Assembly (NCBI GenBank): GCA_033807775.1
Contig: CM066315.1
Location: forward strand, 9,614,501-9,678,500
Source of the DNA: Saussurea involucrata
Lineage: Eukaryota; Streptophyta; Magnoliopsida; Asterales; Asteraceae
Direction: 5' to 3'
Length of the DNA stretch: 64,000 nt
The translations under genes and the position numbers were made by a program. Under the pieces are notes generated by a model, which saw only the letters and a list, made by a program, of their open reading frames with translations, was not told where the DNA came from and ran no database searches. Shown in pieces: positions 33,275-45,390 of the stretch (positions are counted from its first letter, which is position 1; each line of letters opens with the position of its first letter).

Positions 33275-35441
33275 TGATAAAACAGTTGAGGATAGTGAAG
33301 CAGATATGTTTGATTGGGCACTAGTGCTTAACTCTGATCAATTTTCAAGTGGAAATGAGATGGAAGGATCTGTTGGGCCCAAGTTGAAGAAACCACATGA
33401 CAAAAACAGCTTATTTTATTTGGGGCAAACATTTGGCAGCAAAACAGAGGTCATTCAGAAGATTAAGGACCATTCTGTTGAGAGTAGAAGAGATTTGGTG
33501 TTGGTGAAAAATGATCTCAAAAGGGTGAGGGCCATATGCAGGGGAGTGTTACCACAGTTCAACGATTTTGGTGGGACAAGTGGGCCTGGTGGGCCAAGTG
33601 GGACACTTAAAGGAAGAAAACCCAAGATTACAAAGGGCAGTGGTCCAAGATGTCCATGGACTTTACTCATCTCAACAGATGGAAACATACAGACTTGGAC
33701 AGTGAAAACCTATGTTCCCACACACAACTGCCTCCAATGCAGGGACATCTCTCTGGCCACAACAACTTTTCTCTCTAAGAAGATTACAGAGAACATACTT
33801 TCTAATCCCACCATTCCAATACTGGCTCTTCAAACACAGTTGCAGCAGAAGTATGAGATTAATGTCTCAATGATGAAAGGAATGAGGGCAAAAACCATGG
33901 CATCTCGGAAGATTTGGGGAGATTTTGAAGCGCAGTTCAGTAATCTTAGAGATTACATACAAGAGTTGAAAAGATGTAATCCAGGAACTACTGTCAAGTT
34001 AGATGTTGAGTATGAACCAAACCCAAGTGTGAGTACAAGGAAGTTCAGACGGATCTATGTTTGTTTGGGGCCATTGAAACTGGGGTTTAAGGCTGGGAAG
34101 AGAGTCTTATTAGGTCTTGATGGTACTTTTTTGAAGGGTCCTTTTCCAGGACAGGTGTTGACAGCTGTGGGTATTGACTCAAACGGTGGCATATACCCAC
34201 TAGCATATGGGATTGTAGAAGCTGAGACAATGACATCATGGACCTGGTTCTTAGAGTATCTTGGAGAGGATCTTGATCTGTGTACAAGATCAAACTTCAC
34301 ATTCATAACAGATAGACAAAAGGTTAGTTTTCCAACCACCTTACTTTTAGTGTGTATACTAATTGATGTTTGTGTCAGGGACTAGTTCCAGCCATTGCAA
34401 AGGTTTTTCCATGTGCAGAACATAGATTCTGCATTAGACATATACATGACAACATGAAGCAACATTGGAAGGGGAAAGCATACAAGGACCATCTTTGGCA
34501 ATGTGCAACTGCAACAACTGTTCCCCAATTTCAACATGCAATGGAACAACTTAGAATGTTCAATTAAGCTTGTTATGATTGGTTGAAGCTCATCTCACCT
34601 CAATCATGCTCTAGGTCCCATTTCACAGGTTAGTTGAACTTACTTTCACTCAGTCCGTGTTACCTTTAGTTACCTCAACAAACTGTCTCATTTCACAGGT
34701 CAGGTTAGTTTAACTTTCAATATTATTTTGTGCAATTCAGGTAGGTGTCATTCTGATGTACTTCTCAACAATATGTTGTAAGTCTTCAACAGGCAGATTA
34801 TTGAGGGTAGGGATAAGCCAATAATTTCATGTTTGGAGTATATTAGGCATTACTTAATGAAGAGGATAGTGCATGTGTTGAAAGTCGTTGATAAGACTCA
34901 AGGACCACTCACTCCAACAGCAAGCAAAGCACTGGAAAAGAACAAGAGTGAAGCAACTAAATACAAAGTATTTTGGAATGGTGGAGACAGGTATGAGGTT
35001 TGTGGTCCTTGGAATGATCAAGTGGTAGTTGATGTGAGGGAAAAGACTTGTACATGTAGGAGGTGAGAACTGACTTGCATCCCTTGTAAGCATGTTGTAG
35101 CAACTAATTGGAACATGGCTTTGAATGGAGCAAATGTTGATTTGCCTGAGAAATGGGTTGATGAAAGTCTTTGGCTTGACACTTGGAAAGACATGTACAG
35201 ATTCAAGATTGAACCCATCAATGGCAAAGCATATTGGGACAAGTTTGATTGCCAAACAACACTTACTGCACCAAACTATCATAAACAAATTGGGAGGCCC
35301 AAGAAGAAAAGAAAGAGGGGTCAACATGAAGAGAGCACTGGAGATGGGAAAGCAACCAAATTAAGCAGGATTGGGAAGACTGTGACTTGTGCAAAGTGCA
35401 GGAAGGAAGGGCATAACTCAAGGACATGCAAAGGTGGATAG
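33275..35441 (+). pseudogene. Element D MULE transposase, 3' part
   Basis: It continues the frame of exon 2. A DNA-binding region (LGQTFGSKTEVIQKIKDHSV, CRGVLPQ, CPWTLLISTDG) is followed by the catalytic MULE domain with LLGLDGTFLKGPFPG, TWFLEYL and FITDRQKG. Then come the C/H region (PCAEHRFCIRHIHDNMK), a SWIM finger (CTCRR...CIPCKH, 35050-35094) and a terminal zinc knuckle (CAKCRKEGHNSRTC). Introns inferred: 34323-34378 and one starting at about 34629. Three in-frame stops (34564-34566, about 34780, 35064-35066) inactivate it; each looks like a one-base change. The product would bind the D-type TIRs and cut them. Confidence 0.9.
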
Positions 35442-35961
35442 ATGTGAAGTGATAATGTATTTTGGTACTGTATTTTGGTAATGTATGTATTTTGTTACTG
35501 TGTTTGGTAAGTTGGATGAAACAATAGCTTTGGTTAGGTAAACATTTTCTGTGTGTTTGGTAATTTAACTTGGATGAATGTATTTTGGTACTATATTAGG
35601 CATAACTTGTATGAATGTTCATGGACCTGTGTTTTGGTAATGTATTTGGTTTTAAATGGGCAATCAAAGCTACTGTGTTGTCTTTAATGAAATGCAAACA
35701 TTCAACATCACAACAGGGTTTATGAAAGAAATAAGTTTTCATTGAAACTTTTGAACCATTACAAGCATTACAACCATTACAAGGCTTACAACCATTACAA
35801 CCACCTACATTGGATTAGGTCAACTAAAAAAGTACAAAAATAAAGAAAATCCAACTGAGAACCAATAAAACCTTCAAAATCTTGATTTCCTTTTCTTTTG
35901 CGTTGAGGGAAGCTTCAACACTGTTCTTTGATCTTAGCAAACCAGGGATTACCTCCATAGC
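35442..35961. other. Element D non-coding spacer between the two genes
   Basis: T/G-rich sequence with repeats of 'TGTATTTTGGTA' (35455-35650) and of 'ACCATTACAA' (35755-35800). It probably holds the two convergent 3' ends. No gene is supported. Confidence 0.6.
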
Positions 35962-36105
35962 TCATTGACACAATCGTTGATCGTACCAAGCAAAGAAATC
36001 GCATTTGGCAGACTTCCTTGCGCACCCATAAAACCTACGGCCAGGGTTTTTAGTTGTCCATGAAGTCTTTATCATCGCTGGTACACCACAATCACAAACC
36101 ACCAT
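35962..36105 (-). pseudogene. zf-GRF domain protein of element D
   Basis: From ATG 36105: MVVCDCGVPAMIKTSWTTKN, then PGRRFYGC and CDFFAWYD. This is the GRF-type zinc finger (CxCG...NPGRxFxxC...C.FF.W.D). After FAWYD the frame soon stops, while other frames continue, so the end is probably shifted or truncated. It lies opposite the transposase, ending towards it. Small GRF zinc-finger proteins occur as passengers in plant mobile elements; a role in DNA or RNA binding is likely but not shown here. An earlier in-frame ATG at 36249 lies inside the TIR and is less likely. Confidence 0.7.
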
Positions 36106-36191
36106 TGTCAATACTGTGGAGGAGAGAAAGCCAGAAAGAAATCGAAGAAGGAAAACGAAGAAGAAGGCGAAAGAAGAAAGGAAAGTCGTTG

Positions 36192-36405
36192 GTTTAAATG
36201 AGAGGGAAAAAGGGAAATGACCAAATTGCCCATCACGTGTGATGCACATGAGGCCTTAAACGGCCATTTGTTAGACGGCGTTAGAGCTTGGGACTACTTT
36301 CATAGCAAAATAAGAACACCAGAGACTATTCTTGCACTTTTTGAAGTTTAGGTCCCACTTTCATGGTTTTTGGTATACACCAGGGACGGAAATTGTAGTT
36401 TACTC
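36192..36405 (-). repeat. Right terminal inverted repeat of element D
   Basis: Reverse complement of 24440-24652, ending TTGTAGTTTACTC, then the duplication AAAATTAAA. Confidence 0.93.
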
Positions 36406-36414
36406 AAAATTAAA

Positions 36415-36959
36415 AGTGAGATTTTACCAATTATAACAATTATACTTCATTTTTTTATAAAACTGATACCACATTTTCATACAAAAATGGTTTAAATCCT
36501 CAAACCAAATAGAAAAGGGTTATGATGAAACCCGAAAGTAATAGCCTTAGAAGTAGAACAAGTAAAAATATCATGACAAAGAAATGGCATTTCAAATTAA
36601 ATGCAATAACTAAAAAGGGTCCCTTCAGCCTTAATATGTTTATGCACATGGGTGTGTGTGTGCTGCTGTAAGACATTGACCTTGATTAAACCTCAGTGGC
36701 CACAATTGTTGTGTACGCATGGATTAGAACCTTGGACAGATGAGATATTCCACCACATCCCACAGGACCTTAACTAGCACGCCACAACCCTTGTGGTTCA
36801 TATATGTATAAGTTAAGTTTGTATATAAATATATTAGTTTTTATATATGTTCAAATGAGTTGTGCATTAATAAAGATCAAACACACATTGCCTCTTTATG
36901 AGTAAACAAGATCCTGATCAGGCCCACATGCAAATTCATATCGATGGGTTATTTTTTGA
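36415..36959. other. Spacer downstream of the SEP-like gene
   Basis: About 550 AT-rich bases between element D and the stop codon of the MADS-box gene. It must hold that gene's 3' UTR and polyadenylation signals (minus strand), but no particular signal is convincing. Confidence 0.5.
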
Positions 36960-39900
36960 TCACTGAAACCATCCTTGCATGTAATTATTGGAACTTGGTC
37001 CTGCTCCAGCTGCTGCTGCTGCTGCGGCTGTTAATGGATCCGTTTGATACCTAATAATCATTCAATGCTACAAATTAACACAGGTTTGCAAGAATTATTA
37101 GGTTGTGTAAATGCCTAAATGGTTTGGTATACAAGAAAAAACCAAAAAAAAAATCATCACTGATTAATAGAGGACCAACAATTGTACAGGGTAAATATAT
37201 TTGGTGGGCCGGACGGTTCATAAAATGTGTTGGAGGGTTACCCAATTTGTAAGGTGGGTCCACAGTCGAGTGGATGAAAGAAGGCTTCATGATCACTTTG
37301 CTGTTGAGGTTCATGTTGCCTGTCGTATCCCATTTCTTGTGGATGCCATTGGACTAAGTTTAGTTGATCACCTTCCATCAACTGCATATATATATAATCA
37401 ATTAACCATTATACATTAATTAATTAATGCCATTTCCCTCAAACATTAACTTATAATTAAGTTAACTAATCACATACATACCCTTTGCTTCAAGGTTCTA
37501 TTTGCTTCGTTTAGTGCATGCTCCTGCAAAACCATTAATATATCTTGAAGAACAACAACACAAGAAATAAAAGAAGATGGAAATTTGATTGATCTATGAG
37601 AATATGTGGAACTCCCAGACAGGTGAGAGGGCTAGACGAGTACATATACCATAAATGTGGAACCCCGCTAATTAAATAACTCTTCGAAAGAGCCCTTGAG
37701 TAGAAAAGTGATATATTGAGGTTCATATTAAATATTGGTCCGAGACAAGTCGTTATAAGACTAACATTATCTTACCTTTTTTTGAAGATCGGTAAGTGTA
37801 TCCAACATGAACTGAGTCTGTAGATACATAAAAGACTAGTGTGAAGGATATATTATTGTATGTATTTTCAAGATTCATATTAAATTTTTAGATGATAAAT
37901 ACCCGGGCTGATCTGATCTGTTTTAGAGATGTATCAAGTTGTCTTTCTAGTGACTCCAGCTCCTTGCAGCTTAAAGGGCCAAGATCCTCACCCAGAAGAT
38001 TCCTATATATATATATATATATATATATATAGATAACAACCATATCAAGCAATTTCAACACCTACCCACAAAAAATTCAAATACCAACCCCTTTTCAGCT
38101 TCAATTAATTACCTTTGGGATCGTTGTAGCGCTTCATAACGTGCTTTAAGTTTCAAATACTCCTGTTGACTACTTAACTCCTACAACCACAATTAATTAA
38201 TTAGCAACCAAGTTAGATTGATAAATGCTCACCACTAGCTACTTGATTCATGTAACCAATTGCCGAAACATGAAATTCAAGAATATTCTTTTAACCGCGA
38301 TGAGATTTCTTAAGAATCGAGAATGTTAATCGCTATGATCGCTAGCAACAAAAAAGAAGGGAAATAACAGATTCTTGAATAAATTCCATGAATTAGATAC
38401 GTGTATATATAAGGAAATTCTTATAAGAATTGCGGTTTCCAAAAAAGAAAATGTATATACAAAGAAATTAGTGTTGGAAGTTGGAACAAGTGGGGGCGAT
38501 TTTCATCTTAGGATTACATTGCCATATATTTTACAATCTAGCTATTTGAAGGGTCTATAAACTAATTGTTGAACTCATCAATCAATCAACAAGTTTGTAT
38601 TCCTATTTACTGTTCTATAATTCTTAATTAGCGTTACACTGCTTAATTATTGTTGTTAATTCCTATTAATTTAGTACGGCTTTAGATTGATCAATCTAAC
38701 AACTTGTAAGACACGTGAATTAGTTGGTTAAAGTTTCAGGCCATGAAAAGTTTTTGGTCAAACTCTAATTAAACTTTGATCACACACCCCTAGGCCTAGT
38801 CCTAACCCTAACCCTAACCCTAACCCTAGCTTCAATGTAATTATTGTTCTATTTAATAGATGCATAATATGAATTCACTAATGAAACAATTATATAATTT
38901 ATAAACCATAGAGAATAGCTCTGGGTTATTTAAATCAAAACATCCCAACTTGTTCAAAGGAATATAAAGAAAGATTTCTATATCTGGTCTCTAATGGTAG
39001 TATATCCATCATGGGGTCCTTTTCATATTATGAACTTTTTGTTGTTGTTAATAAACTCCATGAAACTATTATGTGCTCATTTTTTTGTACTTGGATGTTC
39101 TATGCAGTAAAAATTGTGTAGCTATTGGAAAATATATATGAGCGGCATGTAGATTGTAGCTTCTTTTATAGGGAACATTTAGTTTCATCAAAGTTTGATG
39201 CAGAAACGTTTCTCTTAGATTCCAATGAGAGAGAATTAACCAAGATATTAACCTGAAAATTAAAACAAGGCCATGGCATAGAGTTTCTCAGCTGACAAAA
39301 GGGAGAGTTCTGAATTTATAGGTTAAATTTAGCATTCATCTACCTCGGAAGCAATTAACAGAAGTCGTTTGTTGTTGATTTTAGTGTCATCAACCATTTT
39401 GGTATGATTGTGATTTACTTGAAATCGATTAAGATGATGAGACAAACATACATGAGTTAAGAGTGCGGAATGTACACTCACAATTGTTGTCCCTATCACC
39501 TTAGATCGCGCCCTTGGCGGTGGTCCCAGACTCATAATTTTTCAGATCTAAGTTCTGAAGACTTAGAAATTTTACTAAGTCGTAACTCTAGACTTATGCA
39601 TACAGAGCTCTGGATCTGTGTGTTTAGACTTGAAATTTATGGACTTAGAAGTTTGACTAAGTCCTAAGTCTGAACTAACGTATATAGAGCTCTGGACGTG
39701 CTATCTCTAGGCGTGAACGTTCAGAGATCTAGACTTGCTTTTTCAAAACTCTTCAGAACTCTGATGCAGTTGTAACTACCCCTTGATCTTATCCATTAAC
39801 GTTTATTACCGTTAAACCGCCAATAACCATCAATCGCTCATTTAAATATGTAAAACGAGAATCTGGGTATATAATCTTGATTTTCACAACCTTTGAAAAG

Positions 39901-42693
39901 AGAGAATAAACTCAAGAATTGTCTCAATACTAAATTCATGAACCCAAGGCTTATAAGATTGAATTATTGTATTTGGAAAGTGTTTCTCTACACCACACTT
40001 TAGATTATTCAGTCCCTTCATCATCTCCATAACCCTGTTTCTAACAAGGTTTATATCATATCCACTTTCAGCAAAAAACCCTTATAAAAAAAAGTAGTTA
40101 GGCATCAATCCTAAACTCAATATTTGATCTGTTGGCAAAAACCATAAATTTATTTAAAGGCTTAAGCTACAAATATATGCAACAAGAAACTGGTGAGAAT
40201 GGGGGAGAATTGCAATGCATAGAAAAGGGAACACTCACCATTGCCTCCCTCGCTGACACATTGGTCTCAGGTGCTCCATAGTTACATTTTTGATACCTCT
40301 CAAGTGTCTTTAACATGCTGCTAGAAGAACATATGCACAAAAGATGAGAAATATTTAATAATAATAAATATAAAAAACTGAATTAGTGATGTCAATTAAT
40401 TATGAACTTGAACAGCATGAATGGCTTTGTACGTAACATTAATAACTGGACAATATTGGAAGCATGTAGACTCCCACCTTGTCTTAGAATTATTTTGAAG
40501 TTAAAAACCTCTCTTCAGTCCTACATATAGTGATATACCGTATATGTGGAGGCTTTTCAAAAGTAAAATTTATATGGATTCCAAACTTTCCAAAAAAAGA
40601 TGACAACTACACTACTATATAGTTACGCATTTGGAAAATACTAGATTAATTAATAATTAGGTGATAACATATCTAATTCCGTGGCCATTGATGGCTGAGG
40701 TAGATTTAAAGCCACATGTTAAACAACAAATGGGTGTTTCTGTTCTTGAACCAAAAAAGAGCTTGGTTCAAGAAAAGCTCTCCCAACCTTTAGACAAAAC
40801 TTGTGTATGCCAATTTATGTACCAAAAAGAATTTATATGGTGCTACATGTCTTCATGCTAAGGGGCAAAAGCAGCATTTAGGAACCTCTTGCTTTTGGTA
40901 TATACCAAAGTTATGCATGCTGAGACATGCAATCACACAGTGGATAATAAAACAAGAATTAACTAACAATATATATATATATATATACAATATATATGAT
41001 TCCAGGGCTAATCCTTTGTCAACCTAATAAAGGAGTTTGGTATTAGAATTCTAAAAATAATACGATGTGATAACAAGTATTTGCACCATAGCAACCTAAA
41101 TTTGATGCTAGACCGTCACCCTATATTAATTGGAGTTCTGTTACATGCAAAGAAGCATGTTCTGCCTGAAATAGGGTAAACAGAAACTTAACTATATGTT
41201 TGAATACTGGCCAAGGGCTAGTTCTTTCTCAAGACTCCCTAATCCCCTTCTTGATGACAACAATTCCCTGCTACCATGTTCTCATTACAAAAATCTTTCT
41301 TGCATTATGTTTTCAATATTCTTGATTAATCGTCATAGTTTTTAACATTACAGCCTCCAAATTTTCTTCTTCACTATTTCTATATTGTTCATAGATCATA
41401 GCAATTTCATGTTCTGCTAACCATGGAAGACAACTAAGCTACTAGTGTGAGACAGAAATTGAGCAGGCAGTGACCACGAAAGGTCGATTATTTTCCATTT
41501 GGAAGACCAAAATCAAACTTTGGTCAATGCAACTGAGATGATCAGATTGGCAACTTTTCTAGAAATCAAAAAAAAAAAAACAAGAGATTTAGCAATCCCG
41601 AAATTGGTAGATCCTCTTGCCTCTTGGAATTGCCATCATATGGCTTCATCTTCAAAAAAATTGCCATATCAATATAGCTAAACAATACAGTTTGGTCGAC
41701 CAACTCAAAAAAAGATTAAAGGTTAATTAATTAATTAATAATTTTTAGGAGAAAATGTATATATAGGAGAAAATGTATATATAAAAAACAAAAACACAAA
41801 TCCCCTGAAAACTTAACTTAATGCTTAATTATTCAGAATTCTCAAAAAATAAAAACGACAAGGAAGCATAAAAAAATGATCAACTCAGACCTAAGCAAAC
41901 CCTAGAGTAATAACATCTATAAAAACGGAATCTCTTTTATTATCCAGTTAGAGATGCAATTGGAGCTCAGGTTCAATAACTACGAATAGAATTGAAGAAC
42001 TAAATGATTTTTTTTATATAATCGCATCGGAGCAGAAAACAATTAATTAACCAAGGAAAAAAAATAAAGAAAAGGAAAACGTAAAGGAAGGTAGGATGAG
42101 AGATAAAATATTGTGCCATGAAATGAAAACTCAAACCAAAACCAAAACCAAAACCTAAAAAGCTTTATACGATTTTCATCAGTCATAAAAGAAGAGTTGA
42201 ATTTTAGAAAAATCAAAGAGAAAGCTGGAAAAGGCGAAGAAACTAGTGATGAAGCAGAAGAAGTAAAAATGACGATGTTTATATATAGAAAAATCGATTT
42301 TCATGGTTTTCCACTTGCAGATCTAGCAAACAAAACGAGCACGGAGTTCCATAAACGCCGAGACATTCACGAAAACAGCAAATCAAATCAAAGAAGCCAA
42401 AAACAAAATTACTTTTTCCTTTACAAATATTTTGGTTTAGATCTAGAAAACAGAAGAAGAAAAAAACAGTTTATACACACAAAAAGCACGAATCAAATGT
42501 ATATATACCTTGAGCTACTACAAAATTCGTACAGCTTTCCCCTATTGGAGAAGATGATCAAAGCAACTTCAGCATCGCAAAGAACAGAAAGCTCGTAAGC
42601 TTTCTTCAAAAGTCCATTTCTTCGTTTGGCGAAGGTGACTTGCCTGTTGATTTTGTTCTCTATTCTCTTCAATTCAACTCTCCCTCTTCCCAT
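36960..42693 (-). CDS. SEP1-like: SEPALLATA1/2-like MADS-box transcription factor, 8 exons
   Basis: Exons (minus strand): 42509-42693, 40239-40320, 38113-38180, 37903-38002, 37776-37817, 37482-37523, 37242-37381, 36960-37050. Every join is GT-AG, the phases match, and the sum is 750 nt (249 residues plus TGA). Exon sizes 185/82/68/100/42/42 are those of the SEP/AGL2 subfamily. Residues 1-60 are the MADS domain (MGRGRVELKRIENKINRQVT). Then come CSSSSSMLKTLERYQKCNYG, a K domain for coiled-coil tetramer formation (ELSSQQEYLKLKARYEALQR, LLGEDLGPLSCKELESLERQ) and a C-terminal region with PTLQIGYQTDPL, an Ala run and NNYMQGWFQ. E-class proteins bind CArG boxes in the nucleus and bridge A/B/C/D-class MADS factors in floral quartets. 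No stop or frameshift is seen. It could be AGL6-like, but the C-terminus favours SEP1/2. Confidence 0.95.
38181..40238 (-). other. Intron 2 of the SEP-like gene
   Basis: 2,058 bases, GT-AG, AT-rich, with no transposon ends recognised. It contains a telomere-like CCCTAA run (38801-38828) and a stretch (39530-39740) with repeated 'AGACTTAGAA' and 'AGAGCTCTGGA' phrases. Short frames here are not genes. Confidence 0.85.
38801..38828. repeat. Short interstitial telomere-like repeat
   Basis: About four and a half CCCTAA hexamers in a row, inside intron 2 of the SEP-like gene. The hexamer differs from the usual plant heptamer CCCTAAA. Confidence 0.85.
40321..42508 (-). other. Intron 1 of the SEP-like gene
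   Basis: 2,188 bases between the MADS-domain exon and exon 2. A long first intron is usual in this family and often carries regulatory sites. It contains a small (TA)n tract at 40970-40987 and no mobile element that I could delimit. The 133-codon frame at 42197-42598 overlaps exon 1 on the wrong strand and is not a gene. Confidence 0.85.
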
Positions 42694-43080
42694 TGATAGA
42701 TAGCTGCTAGATCGATCGATCGATCTCACAAAAACACAAAATTTGTAGGCAACTCAATCTCTCTCCTTTATCAATTTCCCTACCTTGTATCACCCCTTAT
42801 ATGTTTATACACACATTCCTTAATAGATACAGTTGCATACAATTATAGATATATACACTTATATATACTACATATTAATATTTTAAGTGAGAGAAAGTGA
42901 AAACACACACACACATACACATAGTATTTGCATATATTTGTATCTGTAAGACATATAGAGATTTGTTACCTCCATTAATTAGTTTAATCAAAATACTTAA
43001 ATCATTTGAATCACAAAAAAAAAACACTTTATTAGTTTAACCAAAATTTGTATATGTATATATATATATATATAGAGAGA
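42694..43080 (-). promoter_or_regulatory. 5' UTR and proximal promoter of the SEP-like gene
   Basis: On the minus strand a TATAAAC candidate lies at 42803-42809, about 110 bases before the ATG. It is followed by a GA-rich leader and a (GATC)4 tract at about 42713-42728. The upstream side carries a CA repeat (42902-42922) and reaches the first MITE at 43081. The TATA call is by eye only. Confidence 0.4.
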
Positions 43081-43322
43081 GAGAGAAAGGGAAAAAGTTT
43101 GGTTCATACGAGAACGCTAATTATTTAAGAAAACAACCGTTATATATTAAATCTTATATGATTCACGTACACAATCATATATGATTATGCGACTTTTCCC
43201 GCCACTTTAAGTCGCTGTCAAAGTCGTGCGTGTCCACTTTTTGCAGTTAATGTAAAATCACATGTGATTTTACACATGATTTGTTGTTTTCTTAAATAGT
43301 TAGCGTTCTCGTTTGAACCTTC

Positions 43323-43326
<4 letters not shown>
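43081..43326. mobile_element. (TA)n-flanked inverted-repeat MITE upstream of the SEP-like gene
   Basis: The left arm GGTTCATACGAGAACGCTAA...TTTAAGAAAACAAC pairs with the right arm GTTGTTTTCTTAAATAGTTA...CGTTCTCGTTTGAACC. TA tracts lie on both sides (43060-43075, 43327-43356). No coding. Confidence 0.8.
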
Positions 43327-43359
<33 letters not shown>

Positions 43360-43740
43360 TTAAAATTTTCGGGTTGACACGATAATTTGGAATACAAATT
43401 ATATATTGTTTTTTTTCTTCTTTTGAAGTATATACATTCGTATATGACGAATTAACTCACCAACGATTATTGAAGGAGGTTTGGGTTAGAAAGTAGCGCT
43501 AGACCAAATTCATATATTTTGGTATCGTATATTGTTGTTGGCATGCATGTTTGATAATAAAATTAGTATAAAATAAAGTCCATAAAAGATGGATACTTGC
43601 AATTATAACAATACATGAATGCCTAAAAATTCTAGAATTACAACTACCAAGTAGTACCGTTAATATATAAAAAGACTAATGAATTACAATTGGAACATCA
43701 ACTATGTTGAAGTAGTACTATTTGCCTCATTTCATCATAT
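43327..43740. other. AT-rich spacer upstream of the SEP-like gene
   Basis: A (TA)n tract then AT-rich sequence; no gene or delimited repeat. Confidence 0.5.
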
Positions 43741-44390
43741 TGGCAAGTTACATATATATAGACGAATGATTGTGTTAGAAGTTGAGTTAATCGTGAGAAA
43801 CGCAAGAAGTAGATCTGAAATGTTGGATCACTTTTAATCAAATGCCCTTCCCTAAATTGCGGGATGCATCTCATTCTAATGTGCGTCAATTTCTTATCCA
43901 ACGGTTGATAACCACTTATCATGTCTCTCACGTTGACCTTAACTTTTCACATTGATCACTTATAATCTCATATTCTGCCATGAATTATATATGCCTTAGA
44001 AGAAAATTGATCTGGTGCATTTTATTTTGGTATATCTCATCCTAATGTGCGTTTATTTCTCATTCAACGGTTGATAACCACTTCTCATGTTTCTCACGTT
44101 AGCCTCAACTTCTCACTGGAATCCAACCTTATATATATATATATAGGCATGAGATCATGTGAGAATTGAAGTGCTACTTTTGGTGAGAATTGTAAGAAAT
44201 ATTTTTAAACCGTTGATCATTTTTGGGTTTGGTTGCAACGAAAAGTTGAGATTAATATATAAGAAACGTAAGAAGTTATCAACCATTGAATGAAAAATGA
44301 ATGCACATTAGAATGAAATACAATGAAACGCACTAGATTAGTTTTCTTTTAAACCACAATTCATAAAAGAACATTTAATTAAAAGTAATC
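43741..44390. repeat. Three copies of a MITE-like unit, two direct and one inverted
   Basis: 'AATGTGCGT...CAACGGTTGATAACCACTT' occurs at about 43878 and 44046 in the same direction and again inverted at about 44255-44315 (AACGTAAGAAGTTATCAACC). The second and third form a large inverted pair around a (TA)n tract at 44131-44146. These are probably relatives of the other TA-flanked elements, one of them inserted in another. Confidence 0.65.
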
Positions 44391-44488
44391 AACAATTTAA
44401 TCTATTTGTTAGATTAATCTCAGCTTCCGCCTATATATAATACTTGTAGATAAAAAAGAGTTGGGAGTGATATTATCTTAGAGTGAAT

Positions 44489-44782
44489 CATTAAAATGCC
44501 CCAAGTTCACCAACCCTTTCATCCATTTGCCTTCTCTATCTCCTAATTTACCAAAATACCCTAGAAATCCGTGGACATCCGTGGACCAGCAAAAAAATCC
44601 GTGGCAATGAAAAAATTCCGTGGGCCACGGACCTAAAATCCGTGGGTCTTCACAAAACTTCCGTGGACGAGATTTTTTGAACCAAATCTGTGGGCCACGG
44701 ATTTTCAGGGAATTTTTGCAAATTGAGAGGGAGATAGGGCAAATGGATGAAAACAATGTGAACTTAGGGCATTTTGTTTAAT
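44489..44782. mobile_element. Inverted-repeat MITE rich in CCGTGG
   Basis: The left end ATTAAAATGCCCCAAGTTCAC pairs with the right end GTGAACTTAGGGCATTTTGT; further in, CATCCATTTGCC pairs with GGCAAATGGATG. The centre has about eight 'TCCGTGG' or 'CCACGGA' motifs. The target duplication is unclear. The 92-codon frame across it is an artefact. Confidence 0.65.
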
Positions 44783-45117
44783 TTTCTCATTATCGTATCT
44801 TATATATGGAGTATTTGTATTTTATTTGGAAAGCAAGGTAGCAAAGTGCAAATTAAACCTTGATTGATGCGGAGGGAAGGAGTTAGAAAGATGTGACAGG
44901 TGGAAACCTTAAAACCGGTGAGATAATAGAGTGCTGTGGCGTTACGTGTCAACAGATTACACCATATATTATTTTATTTTTGAACCCTCCTTCTGTCTAT
45001 TGGTCCTCTCTATATAACAATCATGCACTACTAATAATTTTATTTCACCAAATTTGAATAATATAATATTATTTTGCTATTTAACTACTATTTACTCAAG
45101 GTTATTTAATGGAATAA

Positions 45118-45387
45118 AAGCATCTTCAACAGCTTCCTTATTTTGGAGAAAATGGAGATTTTGGAACACAAATAAGCTCCAACAGCTTCCCTAAAAGTTT
45201 TTTTCAAAATGGGGATAATAGAGTTTTTCCCAAAAATTTCTTCAAATATGGAGAATACTCCAAATATGATTACAAGTGTTTTTCCAAATATGGGGAATCT
45301 GTTGAAGATGTGTGTAATTTTTTTTGGGGATTTTGACTTTTGCTTCCCCATTTTGAAATTTTTTTGGGAAAGCTGTTGGAGATGCTC
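45118..45387. mobile_element. Tourist/PIF-Harbinger-like MITE
   Basis: The ends are AAGCATCTTCAACAGCTTCC and the reverse complement of GGAAAGCTGTTGGAGATGCTC, with TAA on both sides (45115-45117 and 45388-45390). The 3 bp TAA duplication and the 'AGCATCTCCAACAGC' terminus fit Tourist-type MITEs. 270 bp, no coding. Confidence 0.75.
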
Positions 45388-45390
45388 TAA

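Larger units (their letters stand above)
24440..36405 (+). mobile_element. Mutator-like element D with transposase and zf-GRF genes
   Basis: Inverted repeats of about 213 bp (24440-24652 and 36192-36405) start GAGTAAACTACAATTTTGG and are flanked by a perfect 9 bp duplication AAAATTAAA (24431-24439 and 36406-36414). It contains a multi-exon transposase gene on the plus strand and a small GRF-type zinc-finger gene on the minus strand near the right end. The transposase has three in-frame stops and is split by gypsy element G1. Without G1 the element is about 4.4 kb, a normal autonomous MULE size. Confidence 0.95.

Noticed and set aside
42197..42598. 133-codon plus-strand frame
   Set aside because: Lies in intron 1 and opposite exon 1 of the SEP-like gene; composition is that of an AT-rich intron.
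44478..44756. 92-codon minus-strand frame
   Set aside because: Spans a MITE with pairing ends and repeated CCGTGG motifs; no family recognised.
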